DNA from: Natronococcus sp. A-GB1 | GTDB taxonomy: Archaea > Halobacteriota > Halobacteria > Halobacteriales > Natrialbaceae | DNA: 64,000 bases | Assembly: GCF_029688845.1 (NCBI RefSeq) | Contig: NZ_JARUKW010000001.1 | Coordinates: 248,001-312,000, forward strand | Reading direction: 5' to 3' | Part shown: positions 7,571 through 16,662 of the stretch, piece after piece | Numbering within the stretch: the first letter of the stretch is position 1 | Layout: every line of letters begins with the position of its first letter | The notes under the pieces: model-generated | Databases searched by the model: none | What the model saw: the letters and a program-made list of their open reading frames with translations, nothing else | What the model was told of the DNA's origin: nothing | Made by a program: the position numbers and the translations under genes

Positions 7571-8365
7571 CTACTCGAGGGGATCGGGCGACGGCGGCAC
7601 CCGACGCTTGTGCATGCTCTGCTCGTACATCCGCCGTACCTTCTCGACGGTTTCGACCTCGACGCCGAGCTCTCGAGCGGCCACGTCGGCCGACAGCGGG
7701 CCGTCGATATGGGTGACCAGGATCGAGTCGAGCGTCTCGTAGTCCATCCCCATCTCGTCCTCGTCGGTCTGGTCCTCCCAGAGCTCGGCGGTAGCGGGCT
7801 TGGTCGCGAGGTCCTCCGGCACGCCGACGTGACGGGCAAGCTGGCGGACCTGTGCCTTGTAGAGGTTTCCGATCGGGTGACAGTCGACGGCGCCGTCGCC
7901 GTACTTGGTGAAGTAGCCGACGGCGCCCTCGCTTCGGTTCCCCGTCCCGAGTACGAGCCGGCTCTCGTGGTTCGCGACGAGGTAGTTGAGGACCCCCCGA
8001 ACGCGCGCTCGAGCGTTGCCGACCGCCATCTGGTCGCCCTCGGCTTCGGGGTAGGTCTCGAGCAGCGACTCGACGATTGGCTCGATCTCGATCACGTCGT
8101 AGCTTATCTCGAGATCACGGGCGACGCGTTCGGCGTCGCCCATGTTGTCGTCGCCGCTGACCCGCGCGGGAAGCACGAGCCCGTGAACGTTCTCGGCGCC
8201 GAGCGCGTCGACTGCGAGGTGTGCGACGAGCGTGCTATCGATGCCGCCCGAGAGCCCGAGAACGGCCCCCTCGGCACCCGCTGTGTCGACCTGTTCGCGA
8301 ACGAAGTTCGTGATGTGATCGTGTCGTTCGTCCAGCTCCGCGTCCGAAAAGTGAAGCTCGAGCAT
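7571..8365 (-). CDS. nadE: NAD+ synthetase, ammonia-type
   Basis: The 264-aa enzyme amidates nicotinic acid adenine dinucleotide to NAD+ using ATP and ammonia. It has the PP-loop LGLSGGIDSTLVAHLA, the second conserved block GTGNRSEGAVGYFTKYGDGA, and the motif NLYKAQVRQLA. No glutaminase domain is present, which is usual for the archaeal form. The ATG at 8365 (MLELHFSDAELDE) is chosen because longer extensions upstream have no family resemblance. It completes the pathway fed by nadABC at 50-54 kb, and NAD kinase lies 2.5 kb away. Confidence 0.94.
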   Translation of the reverse strand: MLELHFSDAELDERHDHITNFVREQVDTAGAEGAVLGLSGGIDSTLVAHLAVDALGAENVHGLVLPARVSGDDNMGDAERVARDLEISYDVIEIEPIVESLLETYPEAEGDQMAVGNARARVRGVLNYLVANHESRLVLGTGNRSEGAVGYFTKYGDGAVDCHPIGNLYKAQVRQLARHVGVPEDLATKPATAELWEDQTDEDEMGMDYETLDSILVTHIDGPLSADVAARELGVEVETVEKVRRMYEQSMHKRRVPPSPDPLE

Positions 8366-8550
8366 CGACCGGCAGTACGGCGGGACTGCCCTAATAGGCT
8401 CCCCCAAACGGCACAATGTTGACAATCGGTCAGTTTTGGCCGCGGTATCAAGGGAGAACGCGACGTTAGAAAGCGAGTTCACCGTACGGAGTATCGCCCT
8501 CGGAAAGACGGAGCGTTTAAATTCGTAGACCGGAAATCTCCCGATGTAGG

Positions 8551-8621
8551 GCGCGGTTGGTCCAGCGGTAGGACAGCTGCCTCCCACGCAGCTAGCCCGG
8601 GTTCAAATCCCGGACCGCGCA
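8551..8621 (+). tRNA. tRNA-Gly (anticodon CCC)
   Basis: The acceptor GCGCGGT pairs with ACCGCGC, the D-arm is GTCC/GGAC, the anticodon stem is GCTGC/GCAGC with loop CTCCCAC (anticodon CCC), and the T-arm is CCGGG-TTCAAAT-CCCGG. The discriminator base is A and no CCA is encoded. It lies upstream of, and reads away from, nadE. Confidence 0.96.
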
Positions 8622-8729
8622 TCCTTCGTCACACCGCGAAAATTCGGGACAGTAAGGTTCTCGAGGAGTTCGAGCAGCAGCCGATGACCACAGCGTAGAG
8701 CGCAGCCGGAGACTCGGCCCCGCCTCGAG

Positions 8730-8900
8730 TCAGTCACCGGCGAGTTCCCGGCTCACCGTCGCGAACAGCACCGCATCACACGAGTAACACGTGAACACGT
8801 CGGGCTCGATCGTCCGACTCGCTTCGCCCTCGTGGACCGTCACCGTATCCGGCTCGACCTCGAGTTCCAGTTCGTCGTCGCAGTGTGGACAGATCGCCAT
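8730..8900 (-). CDS. Small zinc-ribbon protein
   Basis: The 56-aa protein begins MAICPHCDDELELEVEPDTV. Two CxxC pairs (CPHC and CYSC), 34 residues apart, form a probable single-zinc ribbon on an acidic background. Haloarchaea carry many such small zinc proteins, most of unknown role and possibly protein- or nucleic-acid-binding. The ATG at 8900 is preferred over the longer frame because the zinc-ribbon fold starts immediately after it. Confidence 0.75.
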   Translation of the reverse strand: MAICPHCDDELELEVEPDTVTVHEGEASRTIEPDVFTCYSCDAVLFATVSRELAGD

Positions 8901-8996
8901 ACCACGGGTACGGTGGCGAGTTCCGTATGCGGACTGCACGCAGATGCGCTCTCTCGATCGGCACGGAGGGAGACGAAAGAGTCCGGCGGGCTGCGC

Positions 8997-10391
8997 TCAG
9001 AGGTAGCCGAACAGCGTTCCGACCAGCACCAGCACCCACATCGCGACGCCGGCGAGCAGCAGGTCGTTGAATCGGCTCTCTCGAGTCGCGCGTTTCGCCG
9101 CGCCGGCGGCGATCAGCCCGAGCGCGATGACGACGAGGCTCCGCTGGAGCACGACGTCGAGCCGGATAACGTCGACGCCGAGCAGTCCGTAGTCGAGCCA
9201 GATCGCGAGCGATAGCGAGCCGGCGGCGGCGATCGCGGCATCGAGCCGGCTGGTGAGCCCGCGTGCGATCAGGTACGTCGCGACGGGGATCCCGACTGCG
9301 ATCACCGGGTACAGCAGCGCCGCGATCATGTGTGGCGTGAGGAAGCTCGCCCGTCGCTCGAGCAGGAGTCCGCCCATCCGAACCCCGAGGAACAGCGCGA
9401 GGATGGCGAAGACGAGCACGAGGTGGCCCGCCTCGAGGCGGTCGTAGGCGGCCGCGAGTCGTCGTCGATCGACGTCGGTGAGCCCGCGCTCGGGGGCGCC
9501 CTCCTCGGCGGGATGCGGTCGCTCCTTCCCGACGCTCTCCGCGGCCGAGCGCCGGTAGCGACGGCCCGCCGCGAGACCGACGCCGGCGGGAAGGACGACC
9601 ATCGACGTCAGGTCGACGACGGTCGTCCAGCCGTCGGCGTCGGAGGGACCGGCGTTGTCGATGTGGATCCGGCGGACGTCCGTCTCAGCGTCGACGCCGG
9701 GGAGGTTCATGAAGTCCTGCTCGACTTTCGTCTGGGCGGCTTCGACGCCGTCGACGCGGTGGCGAAGCGTGAACCAGTCGAAGTGCTCGGTGTGGGCCTG
9801 CATGGCGATCCACTCGTCGTCGGCGTTCGGACTCTCGTAGAGCCGGATGTGGTAGCGCTGGCCGTAGTAGTCCCCCTCCTCGAGCTGGAGCGACTCGGTG
9901 GCCCAGTAGCCGTCCTCGCCCTCGCCGGGGTTGACCCAGGCGTAGCGGGTGGTCCCATCGGCTTCACCCCACGCGATGCCCGTCGCGTGGCGGTGGTGTT
10001 CCTCGAGCACCGTCGTGTTCTCGAGGACGGTGTTGTTCTCGAGGACCGTCCCGTTCCCGGGACCGTCCTCGGCATCCTCTTCGACCTCTTCCTCGACCTC
10101 TTCGATCTCCTCCCAGTCGCCGTCGCCCTGCTCGCTCATCGCCCGCAGGACGTCCTCGCTTTCACCGCGGACGATGACGTTGATCGGGCTTCGTTCGTGG
10201 AACTCCTCCTCGGGACTCAGGAACCGCCAGAACTCGCTCTCGGAGTCCTCGAGGGAGACGAGCTCCGGCGTCTCCTGGGTATCCTCGGTCACCTGCTCGT
10301 CCACTGAGTCGGCAAACAGCAGCGACGGGCCGCCGATAAACAGCACCGCGACGACGACGAGGGCGACTGCAACCGCGTGCGAACGACGCAT
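8997..10391 (-). CDS. Membrane protein with extracellular LssY C-terminal-like domain
   Basis: The 464-aa protein starts with a signal anchor (residues 6-27). An exported acidic domain of about 220 residues follows, with SPINVIVRGESEDVLRAM and YHIRLYESPN near AHTEHFDWFTLRHRVDG. These resemble LssY_C domains of bacterial phosphatase-like membrane proteins. About six membrane segments follow from residue 250 to the C-terminus, ending VLVLVGTLFGYL. Residues 113-127 hold three N-glycosylation sequons (N113, N119, N125) in a repeated TVLEN unit, preceded by a Glu-rich stretch. The function is unknown; a surface or envelope role is inferred. Confidence 0.7.
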   Translation of the reverse strand: MRRSHAVAVALVVVAVLFIGGPSLLFADSVDEQVTEDTQETPELVSLEDSESEFWRFLSPEEEFHERSPINVIVRGESEDVLRAMSEQGDGDWEEIEEVEEEVEEDAEDGPGNGTVLENNTVLENTTVLEEHHRHATGIAWGEADGTTRYAWVNPGEGEDGYWATESLQLEEGDYYGQRYHIRLYESPNADDEWIAMQAHTEHFDWFTLRHRVDGVEAAQTKVEQDFMNLPGVDAETDVRRIHIDNAGPSDADGWTTVVDLTSMVVLPAGVGLAAGRRYRRSAAESVGKERPHPAEEGAPERGLTDVDRRRLAAAYDRLEAGHLVLVFAILALFLGVRMGGLLLERRASFLTPHMIAALLYPVIAVGIPVATYLIARGLTSRLDAAIAAAGSLSLAIWLDYGLLGVDVIRLDVVLQRSLVVIALGLIAAGAAKRATRESRFNDLLLAGVAMWVLVLVGTLFGYL

Positions 10392-10511
10392 TTCCGATCA
10401 GTTGTGAGAGCTACCGTATCAATCTACCCGTTGCTGTGGCCGGAGCTCTCCCGACGGCGTCGACATCTCTACCGGCCCATCACGGGATCGACACCGGTTG
10501 TTCCGTGATCG

Positions 10512-10757
10512 TTACGACTCGGGCTTCCAGCTCATCGTCACTGTCACCGTCTCGCGGTTCCCGCGGAGTCTGGACGAGCGCTCGACGACGTCGACCGAGA
10601 CGGATACGTCGTCCGAGCGGCCGAGGGAGACGGTCTTGTTGCCGACCGGGACATCGACGCCATCTCCGCCGTCCTCGAACCGTTGGGAGAGCTCCGAGAG
10701 GTACGTCGCGAGTTCGCTTCGGCTCATTACCTCGTCGCTGGTCGTTCGTTCGGCCAT
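10512..10757 (-). CDS. Amphi-Trp domain protein
   Basis: The 81-aa protein matches the amphi-Trp family of small haloarchaeal and bacterial proteins. It has the helix SRSELATYLSELSQRFEDGG, then beta-strands ending in VTVTMSWKP with the characteristic near-terminal Trp. The biochemical role of the family is not established. The start MAERTTSDEV at 10757 is used because longer readings run antisense through the NAD kinase gene. It is divergent from the NAD kinase gene with about 120 bp between. Confidence 0.82.
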   Translation of the reverse strand: MAERTTSDEVMSRSELATYLSELSQRFEDGGDGVDVPVGNKTVSLGRSDDVSVSVDVVERSSRLRGNRETVTVTMSWKPES

Positions 10758-10877
10758 ATCCGCAGCTAACGGACGCCCGAAAAAGAAACTATGGGCTGCG
10801 ATTACATTGCATAGACCGGCGCACGGACCGACGCGAGACGGGTGGCCTTTTTGTCCGCGGGCAGCTATGCGGTGACG

Positions 10878-11705
10878 ATGAACGTCGCCGTCGGAATCGT
10901 CGCCCAGCGGGACAACGAGCGGGCACAGACTCTCGCCGCGACGCTCGTCGATACCCTCGAGGACGGCGTTTCCACCGTCGTCGACGACGCGACGAGCGCC
11001 ACGGTCGGCGAGGACGGCGTCCCGGTCGGATCGATGGCCGATCGGGACCTCGTCGTGAGTATCGGCGGCGACGGAACGCTGCTGTTCGTCGCCCGGGAGG
11101 TCGGCGGGACGCCGATCCTCGGAGTTAACCTCGGCGAGGTGGGGTTTCTCAACGCCGTTTCTCCCGACGAGGCCGTCGCCGCCGTCGCCGACGCCGTCGA
11201 GACACTCCGGCGGACGGGTGCCGTCGACGGTCGAGAACTCGATCGGCTCCGGGCCGGCGGCGAGGGGTGGACCCTCGAGCCGGCGCTCAACGAGGTCGTC
11301 GTCCACGGACCGCGACGAGGTCACGGCGGCGGCGCGACGATCGAGATCCGCGTCGACGGCGACCGGTACGCAAAGAGCCACGCCGACGGCGTCCTCGTCG
11401 CGACGCCGACGGGATCGACGGCGTACAACCTCGGGGAGGGCGGACCGCTCGTCCATCCCGACGGCGATACCTTGGTGGTTACGCAGATGGCCGCGAGCGA
11501 CGCGATGCCTCCGCTGGTCGTCGACCGCGGTGCGGAGATCACGCTCGCCGTCTCGGAGGCCGAGACCGCGTACGCGATCAGCGACGGGCGGAACAGACGC
11601 GAACTCGAGCCACCGGCGACCGTCGACGTCTCGATCGCGGTCGATCCGGTCACGCTCGCCGGACCTCAGGCCGACTTCTTCGAGGCCCTCGAGAAGCTCG
11701 AGTGA
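10878..11705 (+). CDS. nadK: NAD kinase
   Basis: The 275-aa enzyme phosphorylates NAD+ to NADP+. It has the ATP/polyphosphate-binding GGDGT motif (VVSIGGDGTLLFVARE), the downstream GVNLGEVGFLNAV, and the NAD-binding block HADGVLVATPTGSTAYNLGEGG with the GPLVHP-type turn. The ATG at 10878 (MNVAVGIVAQRD) is chosen over the upstream one because it begins the first Rossmann-like strand. It is convergent with the DsbA-like gene with no spacer. Confidence 0.94.
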   Translation: MNVAVGIVAQRDNERAQTLAATLVDTLEDGVSTVVDDATSATVGEDGVPVGSMADRDLVVSIGGDGTLLFVAREVGGTPILGVNLGEVGFLNAVSPDEAVAAVADAVETLRRTGAVDGRELDRLRAGGEGWTLEPALNEVVVHGPRRGHGGGATIEIRVDGDRYAKSHADGVLVATPTGSTAYNLGEGGPLVHPDGDTLVVTQMAASDAMPPLVVDRGAEITLAVSEAETAYAISDGRNRRELEPPATVDVSIAVDPVTLAGPQADFFEALEKLE

Positions 11706-12338
11706 TCACTCGCCTTCGAGCAGACGCTCGAGCTGTGCCGGCGGGACCGCACCGCGGGCGGCGTACCCATCGTGGACGAACGTCGGGACCCCGGTGATCC
11801 CCCGCTGGTGGGCGTCGGTGAACAGGTCCTCGAGCTCCGCTCGGAGCCCGTCGTCCTCGATCGCGTCGCGGATCTCGTTGGCGGGGAGGCCGGTATCCGC
11901 CGCGAGCGAGACCAGCACGTCGGGATCGCCGATGTCCCGTTCTGCCTGCCAGAGCGCCTCGTAGATCGCCGCGTCGAACGCGGGCCACTCTTCGGGGTAG
12001 TGCTGAAAGACGTGCCACGAGGCCTGCTGTGCCGGCAGCGAGTCGACCTCGATCGCGAGCGTCTGGCTCATCTCGACGTCGTACTCCGCCTGGAGCCGAC
12101 GGACGTTCTCCCGGGCCTGCTTGAAGTAGTCGTCGTCCTTTCCATCGTCGACCGAGTGGTCGATCGAGCCGTCCTCCCGACGTTTGTCCCGCCGCAGGTC
12201 GAACGGGTGCCACTCGACCTCGAGCGGCTCTGCTCGCCGCTCGCGGTACCGCTCGAGGGACCGTTTTCCGAGGTAACAGAACGGACAGACGTAGTCGGCG
12301 TAGATCGTGAGTCGATCGGCGCCGTTCGTCGCTGACAT
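11706..12338 (-). CDS. DsbA family oxidoreductase (FrnE-like)
   Basis: The 210-aa thioredoxin-fold protein has the active site CPFC in IYADYVCPFCYLGKRSLER and the cis-Pro loop GITGVPTFVHDG. A helical insertion lies between them. No signal peptide is present, so it acts in the cytoplasm, as other FrnE/2-hydroxychromene isomerase-like members do. It probably catalyses dithiol/disulfide exchange; the partner is unknown. Its stop codon abuts that of NAD kinase. Confidence 0.9.
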   Translation of the reverse strand: MSATNGADRLTIYADYVCPFCYLGKRSLERYRERRAEPLEVEWHPFDLRRDKRREDGSIDHSVDDGKDDDYFKQARENVRRLQAEYDVEMSQTLAIEVDSLPAQQASWHVFQHYPEEWPAFDAAIYEALWQAERDIGDPDVLVSLAADTGLPANEIRDAIEDDGLRAELEDLFTDAHQRGITGVPTFVHDGYAARGAVPPAQLERLLEGE

Positions 12339-12400
12339 GATCGCGATAGTCCCTCGCGACGGAAAAGGCGACGGCTCCGGGCGGGCGACGCGGGCCGAAC

Positions 12401-13174
12401 CTACTCGGTGGCGTCCGGATCGTCGGTCGTCTCGTTTTCGGTCGTGTCCACCGATTCCTCGTCGGCACGATCCTCGAGACTCGGCAGGTTCGGATCCCGG
12501 TAGGGGTTGCGTCCGTAGGCGGGCAGCTCCTCCTCGAGCTGGGCCTTCAGCACGCGCCGGAGGCGGTTCAAGCTTGTCGTATCGAGCCCGTGGTCGGCGG
12601 CGAGACGCTTGAACGTCTCCTCGTCGGTGATGTCGTGGGCGCGGTACTGGCCGAACAGCTTGTCCATCCGATCGGGAGAGAGCGCGGAGACGTCGACCTC
12701 GTCGAGCCCGAAGTACGCCCGTCGATCGACGTCGACGACGTGGCGGATCACCACGAGAGCAACCTTGGGGATCGCCCGCTGGCTGCCAAACTCGGTGAGG
12801 TCGATCTCGTCCATCACGCCGAGCGCGAGGTCCCGCTGCCAGGGTGTGAGATCGAGGGCGTTACACAGTGCCTGGGTCGTTCGCAGTCGGTCGAGCCTGT
12901 GAGCGCGCTTGCTGTACCCCGGCGTCGCGCCGTGTTGTTCGTCGTGGAGCCGTCGAACGCTCTCGGGGAGATCCCCCTCGGGTGAATCCGCACGTCCGAT
13001 GACGGTCGCGCTCGGGGTGACGACGCCCCACTGGCGGACGGTCGAGTCGCGCTGGACGTCCGCCCGGGAGAGCGCCCCGGAACCGGGACGCGTCTCGAGG
13101 CGACGGTCCTCCTCGAGGCCGTCGGGGGCGGATTCCCGCTGGAGGGCTGGCCCGGAGTCAACACCGTCGTACAT
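12401..13174 (-). CDS. Haloarchaeal DNA-directed RNA polymerase subunit epsilon
   Basis: The 257-aa protein matches the haloarchaea-specific epsilon subunit that copurifies with RNA polymerase and stimulates transcription. Diagnostic regions are STVRQWGVVTPSATVIGRA, VRRLHDEQHGATPGYSKRA, and the helical core HRLDRLRTTQALCNALDLTP to FGLDEVDVSALSPDRMDKLF. The N-terminal 45 residues and the acidic C-terminal 30 residues are variable. The upstream region consists of the repeat copies described at 13281-13545, whose TTTAAG boxes point toward this gene. Confidence 0.88.
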   Translation of the reverse strand: MYDGVDSGPALQRESAPDGLEEDRRLETRPGSGALSRADVQRDSTVRQWGVVTPSATVIGRADSPEGDLPESVRRLHDEQHGATPGYSKRAHRLDRLRTTQALCNALDLTPWQRDLALGVMDEIDLTEFGSQRAIPKVALVVIRHVVDVDRRAYFGLDEVDVSALSPDRMDKLFGQYRAHDITDEETFKRLAADHGLDTTSLNRLRRVLKAQLEEELPAYGRNPYRDPNLPSLEDRADEESVDTTENETTDDPDATE

Positions 13175-13280
13175 CGTGTGTCGCTCAGACCGGGAGACAG
13201 AAAAAGACTTGCTCGTTTTACCGAGGCCGAGAGCCTCCGCTCGATGAGGTTTGGCTTGGGAATCCGTCTGCGAAAAGCCC

Positions 13281-13545
13281 TTCGTAGCTCAACCTTGTGG
13301 CCAGAAGCACTTAAAGAAGGAGCGATGTTACCGGTTTTCACCGGATACCCGTAGCTACCGAAGTTTGGAACACGAGAAGCGGCGATCTCCCGTCGTAGCT
13401 CCACCTTGTGACCAGAGGGACTTAAATGGCGACCGGTACGGTCGGATTCCCGTCGAATACGTGTGGCTACCGAAGCGAGGAACGTGAGAAGCGACGACCT
13501 CTCGTCGTATCTTCATCTTGTAGCCAGAGACACTTAAAGAACGAG
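13281..13545 (-). repeat. Three tandem degenerate repeat units with TATA-like cores
   Basis: Three units with periods of 111 and 112 bp carry a shared core. Read on the minus strand the core is TTCTTTAAGT, then CTCTGG, then ACAAG and a GGAGCTACGACGGGAG-like block. About 22 nt after the TTTAAG box, two of the three units have ATG or GTG followed by codons for E/K-L/I-R-R-E. The stretch between the epsilon subunit gene and the nucleotidyltransferase gene therefore consists of these units and has no separate gene. Two more copies lie at 14571-14735. Confidence 0.7.
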
Positions 13546-13554
13546 CGACCCACA

Positions 13555-14475
13555 CTACCGACTCGCCGCGATCAGCTCGTCGATGGCGTCGTTCAGCCGT
13601 GCCCGATCGGGGCCGTCCCGAGCGTGCACTGCCGGATCGATGCGCTTCGGCGGGTGGGCGAACGCGCGACCGACGGCGTCGCCGATCCGGACGCCGCCCT
13701 CGCCGCCACGCTTTCGCTCGAGCAGGTCGCGAGCACGGTCGATCCGTTCGTCGTCGAACACCGCGGGCGCCTGCGCCTCGAGGAAGGTCTCGAACTCGAG
13801 TGCCGGCAGTTCGTGGTCGCCGCGTTCGCCCGTTGCCTTCAGGTAGTGCGCGGCCGTCGCGGCACGCATCACGGTCAGGTTCCGTTTGACCGTCGGCCGC
13901 GTCCCCGTCTCGGTGAATCGCTCGTCGTCCGCGGCGACGATTGTCGTCCCCTCGTCGGTTTCGACGAGGTACTCGTCTTCGCGGTGCTCGAGGATCGGAA
14001 AGATCTTGTCGTCGTTCCGAACCAGATGTTCTGAGAGGTACTTCCGGTAGTTGTTCGTCGCGATCCCGCGCCAGGCGTGATAGAGATCGATCGGGTTGTA
14101 CGTCCGCTCGACGTAGTCCGCAAGCGGGTCGGGATCGTAGTGCGTTCGGTACCGGTTCGGGCTCCTGAGAAGGTCGACCGCGCCGTCGTTCGAGTCGGCC
14201 AGCAGGCTCGCGAACTTGCGGACGTCCCACCCCTGGTACTCGAAGTTCCCGCGTTCCTCGAGGCACACCGCCTCGACGCCGCCGAGGTGGGCGTACCGTC
14301 TGAGGTCCGTCGGCGCGTAGACGAAGCCGACGTCGTAGTCACTGTTGGGTCCTGCCGCGCCCCAGGCGTGGCTCCCGCGGGCGACCGCCAGAACGACGGA
14401 CATCTCCTGGAAACGCTCGATCTCGTTCAGGTGTCGGTCTACCGTCTCGCGTACGTAGCGGGGGACCGATGCCAT
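13555..14475 (-). CDS. Nucleotidyltransferase, PF10127 (RlaP-like) family
   Basis: The 306-aa protein has the minimal nucleotidyltransferase active site in VARGSHAWGAAGPNSDYDVG (GS and SDxD, about residues 33-51). It also has the RlaP-type blocks GWDVRKFASLLADSND, YHAWRGIATNNYRKYL, and RPTVKRNLTVMRAATAAHYL. The family is related to DNA polymerase beta-like enzymes found with RNA-ligase systems in bacteria. No ligase is nearby, but KptA, another RNA-end enzyme, is in this window at 49.5 kb. The gene is bracketed on both sides by the same direct repeat, suggesting transfer or duplication as a cassette. Confidence 0.85.
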   Translation of the reverse strand: MASVPRYVRETVDRHLNEIERFQEMSVVLAVARGSHAWGAAGPNSDYDVGFVYAPTDLRRYAHLGGVEAVCLEERGNFEYQGWDVRKFASLLADSNDGAVDLLRSPNRYRTHYDPDPLADYVERTYNPIDLYHAWRGIATNNYRKYLSEHLVRNDDKIFPILEHREDEYLVETDEGTTIVAADDERFTETGTRPTVKRNLTVMRAATAAHYLKATGERGDHELPALEFETFLEAQAPAVFDDERIDRARDLLERKRGGEGGVRIGDAVGRAFAHPPKRIDPAVHARDGPDRARLNDAIDELIAASR

Positions 14476-14570
14476 CGCTACCGTCCGTTGCTCCCTGACG
14501 CCTCGAATCTCGAGCCCGCTCGAGACGCGCGGCTGTGGTAGAGTTGGAGACCGTAGAACCGACAGCTTCC

Positions 14571-14735
14571 CGTCATAGCTCCATCTTGTGTCCAGAGATA
14601 CTTAAAGAGCGAGCGCTCGAGGATTCCCTCGAAACGGCTGGACGGCGGACGCGGGGCTCCACGAATTTGGAGTCCTCGGAGAACGACGACCTCCCGTCGT
14701 ATCTCTACCTTGTTGCCAGAGGAACTTAAAGAACG
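14571..14735 (-). repeat. Two further copies of the promoter-like repeat
   Basis: Two units 124 bp apart have the same orientation and core as those at 13281-13545. In one, the codons after ATG read Met-Glu-Leu-stop, and in the other the start codon has become GTA, so neither opens a gene. They lie upstream of the nucleotidyltransferase start, with the TTTAAG boxes pointing toward it. The stretch 14476-14865 otherwise contains no gene. Confidence 0.65.
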
Positions 14736-14865
14736 GTCGGCGTAGCCGCCCCGGCGACACGATCGAATCCCGACGAACGGCGACGCTCGCTGTCGGAGCG
14801 CCGTGTGATCGGATAACGTCCCCGCTTCCGAAAGGTTGAATCGCACGCTACCCTGAATACGGACA

Positions 14866-15792
14866 ATGAGTCAGCAGCTCCCGGACGTTCAGGCGTCCTC
14901 GCCCGACGTCACCGTCGGCCTGAGCCAGGTCGGCGTCACCGGCGTCGAGAAACTCGTCAAGATCGCCCGCGAAGACAAGCGCCCGATCGTGCTCACGGCC
15001 GAGTTCGAGGTCTTCGTCGACCTCCCATCGTGGCGCAAGGGCGCGGACATGAGCCGCAACATGGAGGTCATCGACGAGATCTTAGAGGACGCGACCCGCG
15101 ACGAGGCCTACCGCGTCGAGGAGGTCTGTGGCGAGGTCGCCGAGCGCCTGCTCGGGAAACACGACTACACCTCCCGTGCGGAGGTCTCGATGGAGGCCGA
15201 GTTCATGCGCCGCGAGCAGACCCCCGCCAGCGACCGCGAGACCCAACATACTGTCGACATCATCGCGTCGGCGACGGCGACCGAGGACGGCACCCGCGAG
15301 GAGATCGGCGCGACGGTCGTCGGCATGACGGTCTGTCCCTGCTCGCAGGGGATGTCCGCCGCGCGCGCGAAACAGACGCTCGAGGATCTGGGCGTCGAGG
15401 GAGAGACGATCACGGAGTTCTTGGAACAGGTCCCCCAGCCCGGCCACTCCCAGCGCGGCCACGCGACGCTGACGGTCGAAGCTGGCGGCGACCCGGAGGT
15501 CGATCTGAACGACGTCATCGATATCGCCCGGGACTCGATGAGCGCCCGGATCTACAACCTGGCGAAGCGACCCGACGAGGACCACATGACCTACGCGGCC
15601 CACGCGGACGCGAAGTTCGTCGAGGACTGCGTGCGCTCGATGGCCGAGGGCGTCGTCGACGAGTTCGACCAGCTCCCGGACGACGCCGTGGTAACGATGA
15701 AACAATCGAACGACGAGTCGATCCACCAGCACAACGCCCACGCCGAGCGCGTCGTCGAGATGGACCAGCTCCGATCGGAAGTCGACGACTAG
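14866..15792 (+). CDS. mptA: GTP cyclohydrolase MptA (type IV)
   Basis: The 308-aa enzyme converts GTP to 7,8-dihydroneopterin 2',3'-cyclic phosphate, the first step of archaeal pterin cofactor synthesis. It belongs to the Fe(II)-dependent MptA/FolE2 group. Conserved features are [35 protein letters not shown] with the metal-ligand cysteines, and [15 protein letters not shown]. In haloarchaea it supports folate-type cofactors. It ends in a four-base overlap of stop codons with the convergent TrmB gene. Confidence 0.94.
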   Translation: MSQQLPDVQASSPDVTVGLSQVGVTGVEKLVKIAREDKRPIVLTAEFEVFVDLPSWRKGADMSRNMEVIDEILEDATRDEAYRVEEVCGEVAERLLGKHDYTSRAEVSMEAEFMRREQTPASDRETQHTVDIIASATATEDGTREEIGATVVGMTVCPCSQGMSAARAKQTLEDLGVEGETITEFLEQVPQPGHSQRGHATLTVEAGGDPEVDLNDVIDIARDSMSARIYNLAKRPDEDHMTYAAHADAKFVEDCVRSMAEGVVDEFDQLPDDAVVTMKQSNDESIHQHNAHAERVVEMDQLRSEVDD

Positions 15793-16592
15793 AAGACGAG
15801 CGGCTCCGCTTCCTCCCACCGCGGCGCGAACTCCCCGTGGACGTTCGCGGCGAACTCCGGATCCTTCAGGTCGATCATGCCGAACGCGTCGCCCGACGAA
15901 AGCGGATTCGGAACCTGGATGCAGATCTCGACGCCGTCGATGATGTTGAACGATCCCGTGACGTCGTCGTTCGTCCGGACGTGGAAGTCATCGCGGCTCT
16001 GTAACGCCGTCCGGTAGCGCTCGCCCACGTTCGCCGAGAGCGAGTTGACCATCTTTCGGGTCATCAGGATATCGACCGACACCCCCCGGTCCAGGGCGTC
16101 CTCGAGCTGGGCGAGGACGTCCTCGCTGACGGCCTGCATATCCCGTTCGGGGACGGGATCGGCGGCGACCATCACGATGTGGTCGTCAGCAGCCGCCAGC
16201 CGCTCGAGCAGGAGGTCGATCGTCTCCTCGGGACCGACGGCGGCGGTCCAGAACTGCTCCTCGACGGGGTCGGCTGCGTCGAGTTCGTCGGCGAGGTCGT
16301 CGACGATCGACTCGTACTGGTCGACCTTCTCGTCGAGTTCGCGCTTCTTGTCCTCGAGCAGGCGGTCCAGCGCGGTCGAGGGCTCGACCGCGACGTACTT
16401 TTTCGGCCGGCTCGCGGTCTGACTGCGGACGAGGTTGTACTGTTCGATGCTGTTGAGGACGTCGTAGATTCGCCCCATCGGCACGTCGCTCGCGCGCGAC
16501 AACTCCTTGGCCGTTGTGGGGCCCGTATTCAGCAGTGCTCGATACGCACGAGCTTCGTACTCGGAGAGCCCGAGATCCCTGAGACTGGCCAT
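15789..16592 (-). CDS. TrmB family transcriptional regulator
   Basis: The 267-aa protein has the TrmB winged helix at residues 1-70 ([20 protein letters not shown], then [20 protein letters not shown]). A coiled coil follows (about 85-115), and then a ligand-type C-terminal domain with [11 protein letters not shown] and [16 protein letters not shown]. TrmB proteins usually control sugar or central-metabolism genes. The ATG at 16592 ([11 protein letters not shown]) is used in preference to one five codons upstream, which does not extend the wing. Its target is not evident from neighbours. Confidence 0.86.
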   Translation of the reverse strand: MASLRDLGLSEYEARAYRALLNTGPTTAKELSRASDVPMGRIYDVLNSIEQYNLVRSQTASRPKKYVAVEPSTALDRLLEDKKRELDEKVDQYESIVDDLADELDAADPVEEQFWTAAVGPEETIDLLLERLAAADDHIVMVAADPVPERDMQAVSEDVLAQLEDALDRGVSVDILMTRKMVNSLSANVGERYRTALQSRDDFHVRTNDDVTGSFNIIDGVEICIQVPNPLSSGDAFGMIDLKDPEFAANVHGEFAPRWEEAEPLVF

Positions 16593-16662
16593 ACCGTAGA
16601 CGCTCACCCGAGAAACAAAAACGCTGTGGTGGTTTGCCTCCGATTTGCCCTCGGGGGGCTCA

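Noticed and set aside
13281-14735. A CRISPR array
   Set aside because: Repeats are 40-60 bp, degenerate, 111-124 bp apart and interrupted by a full gene. There are no uniform spacers and no cas genes.
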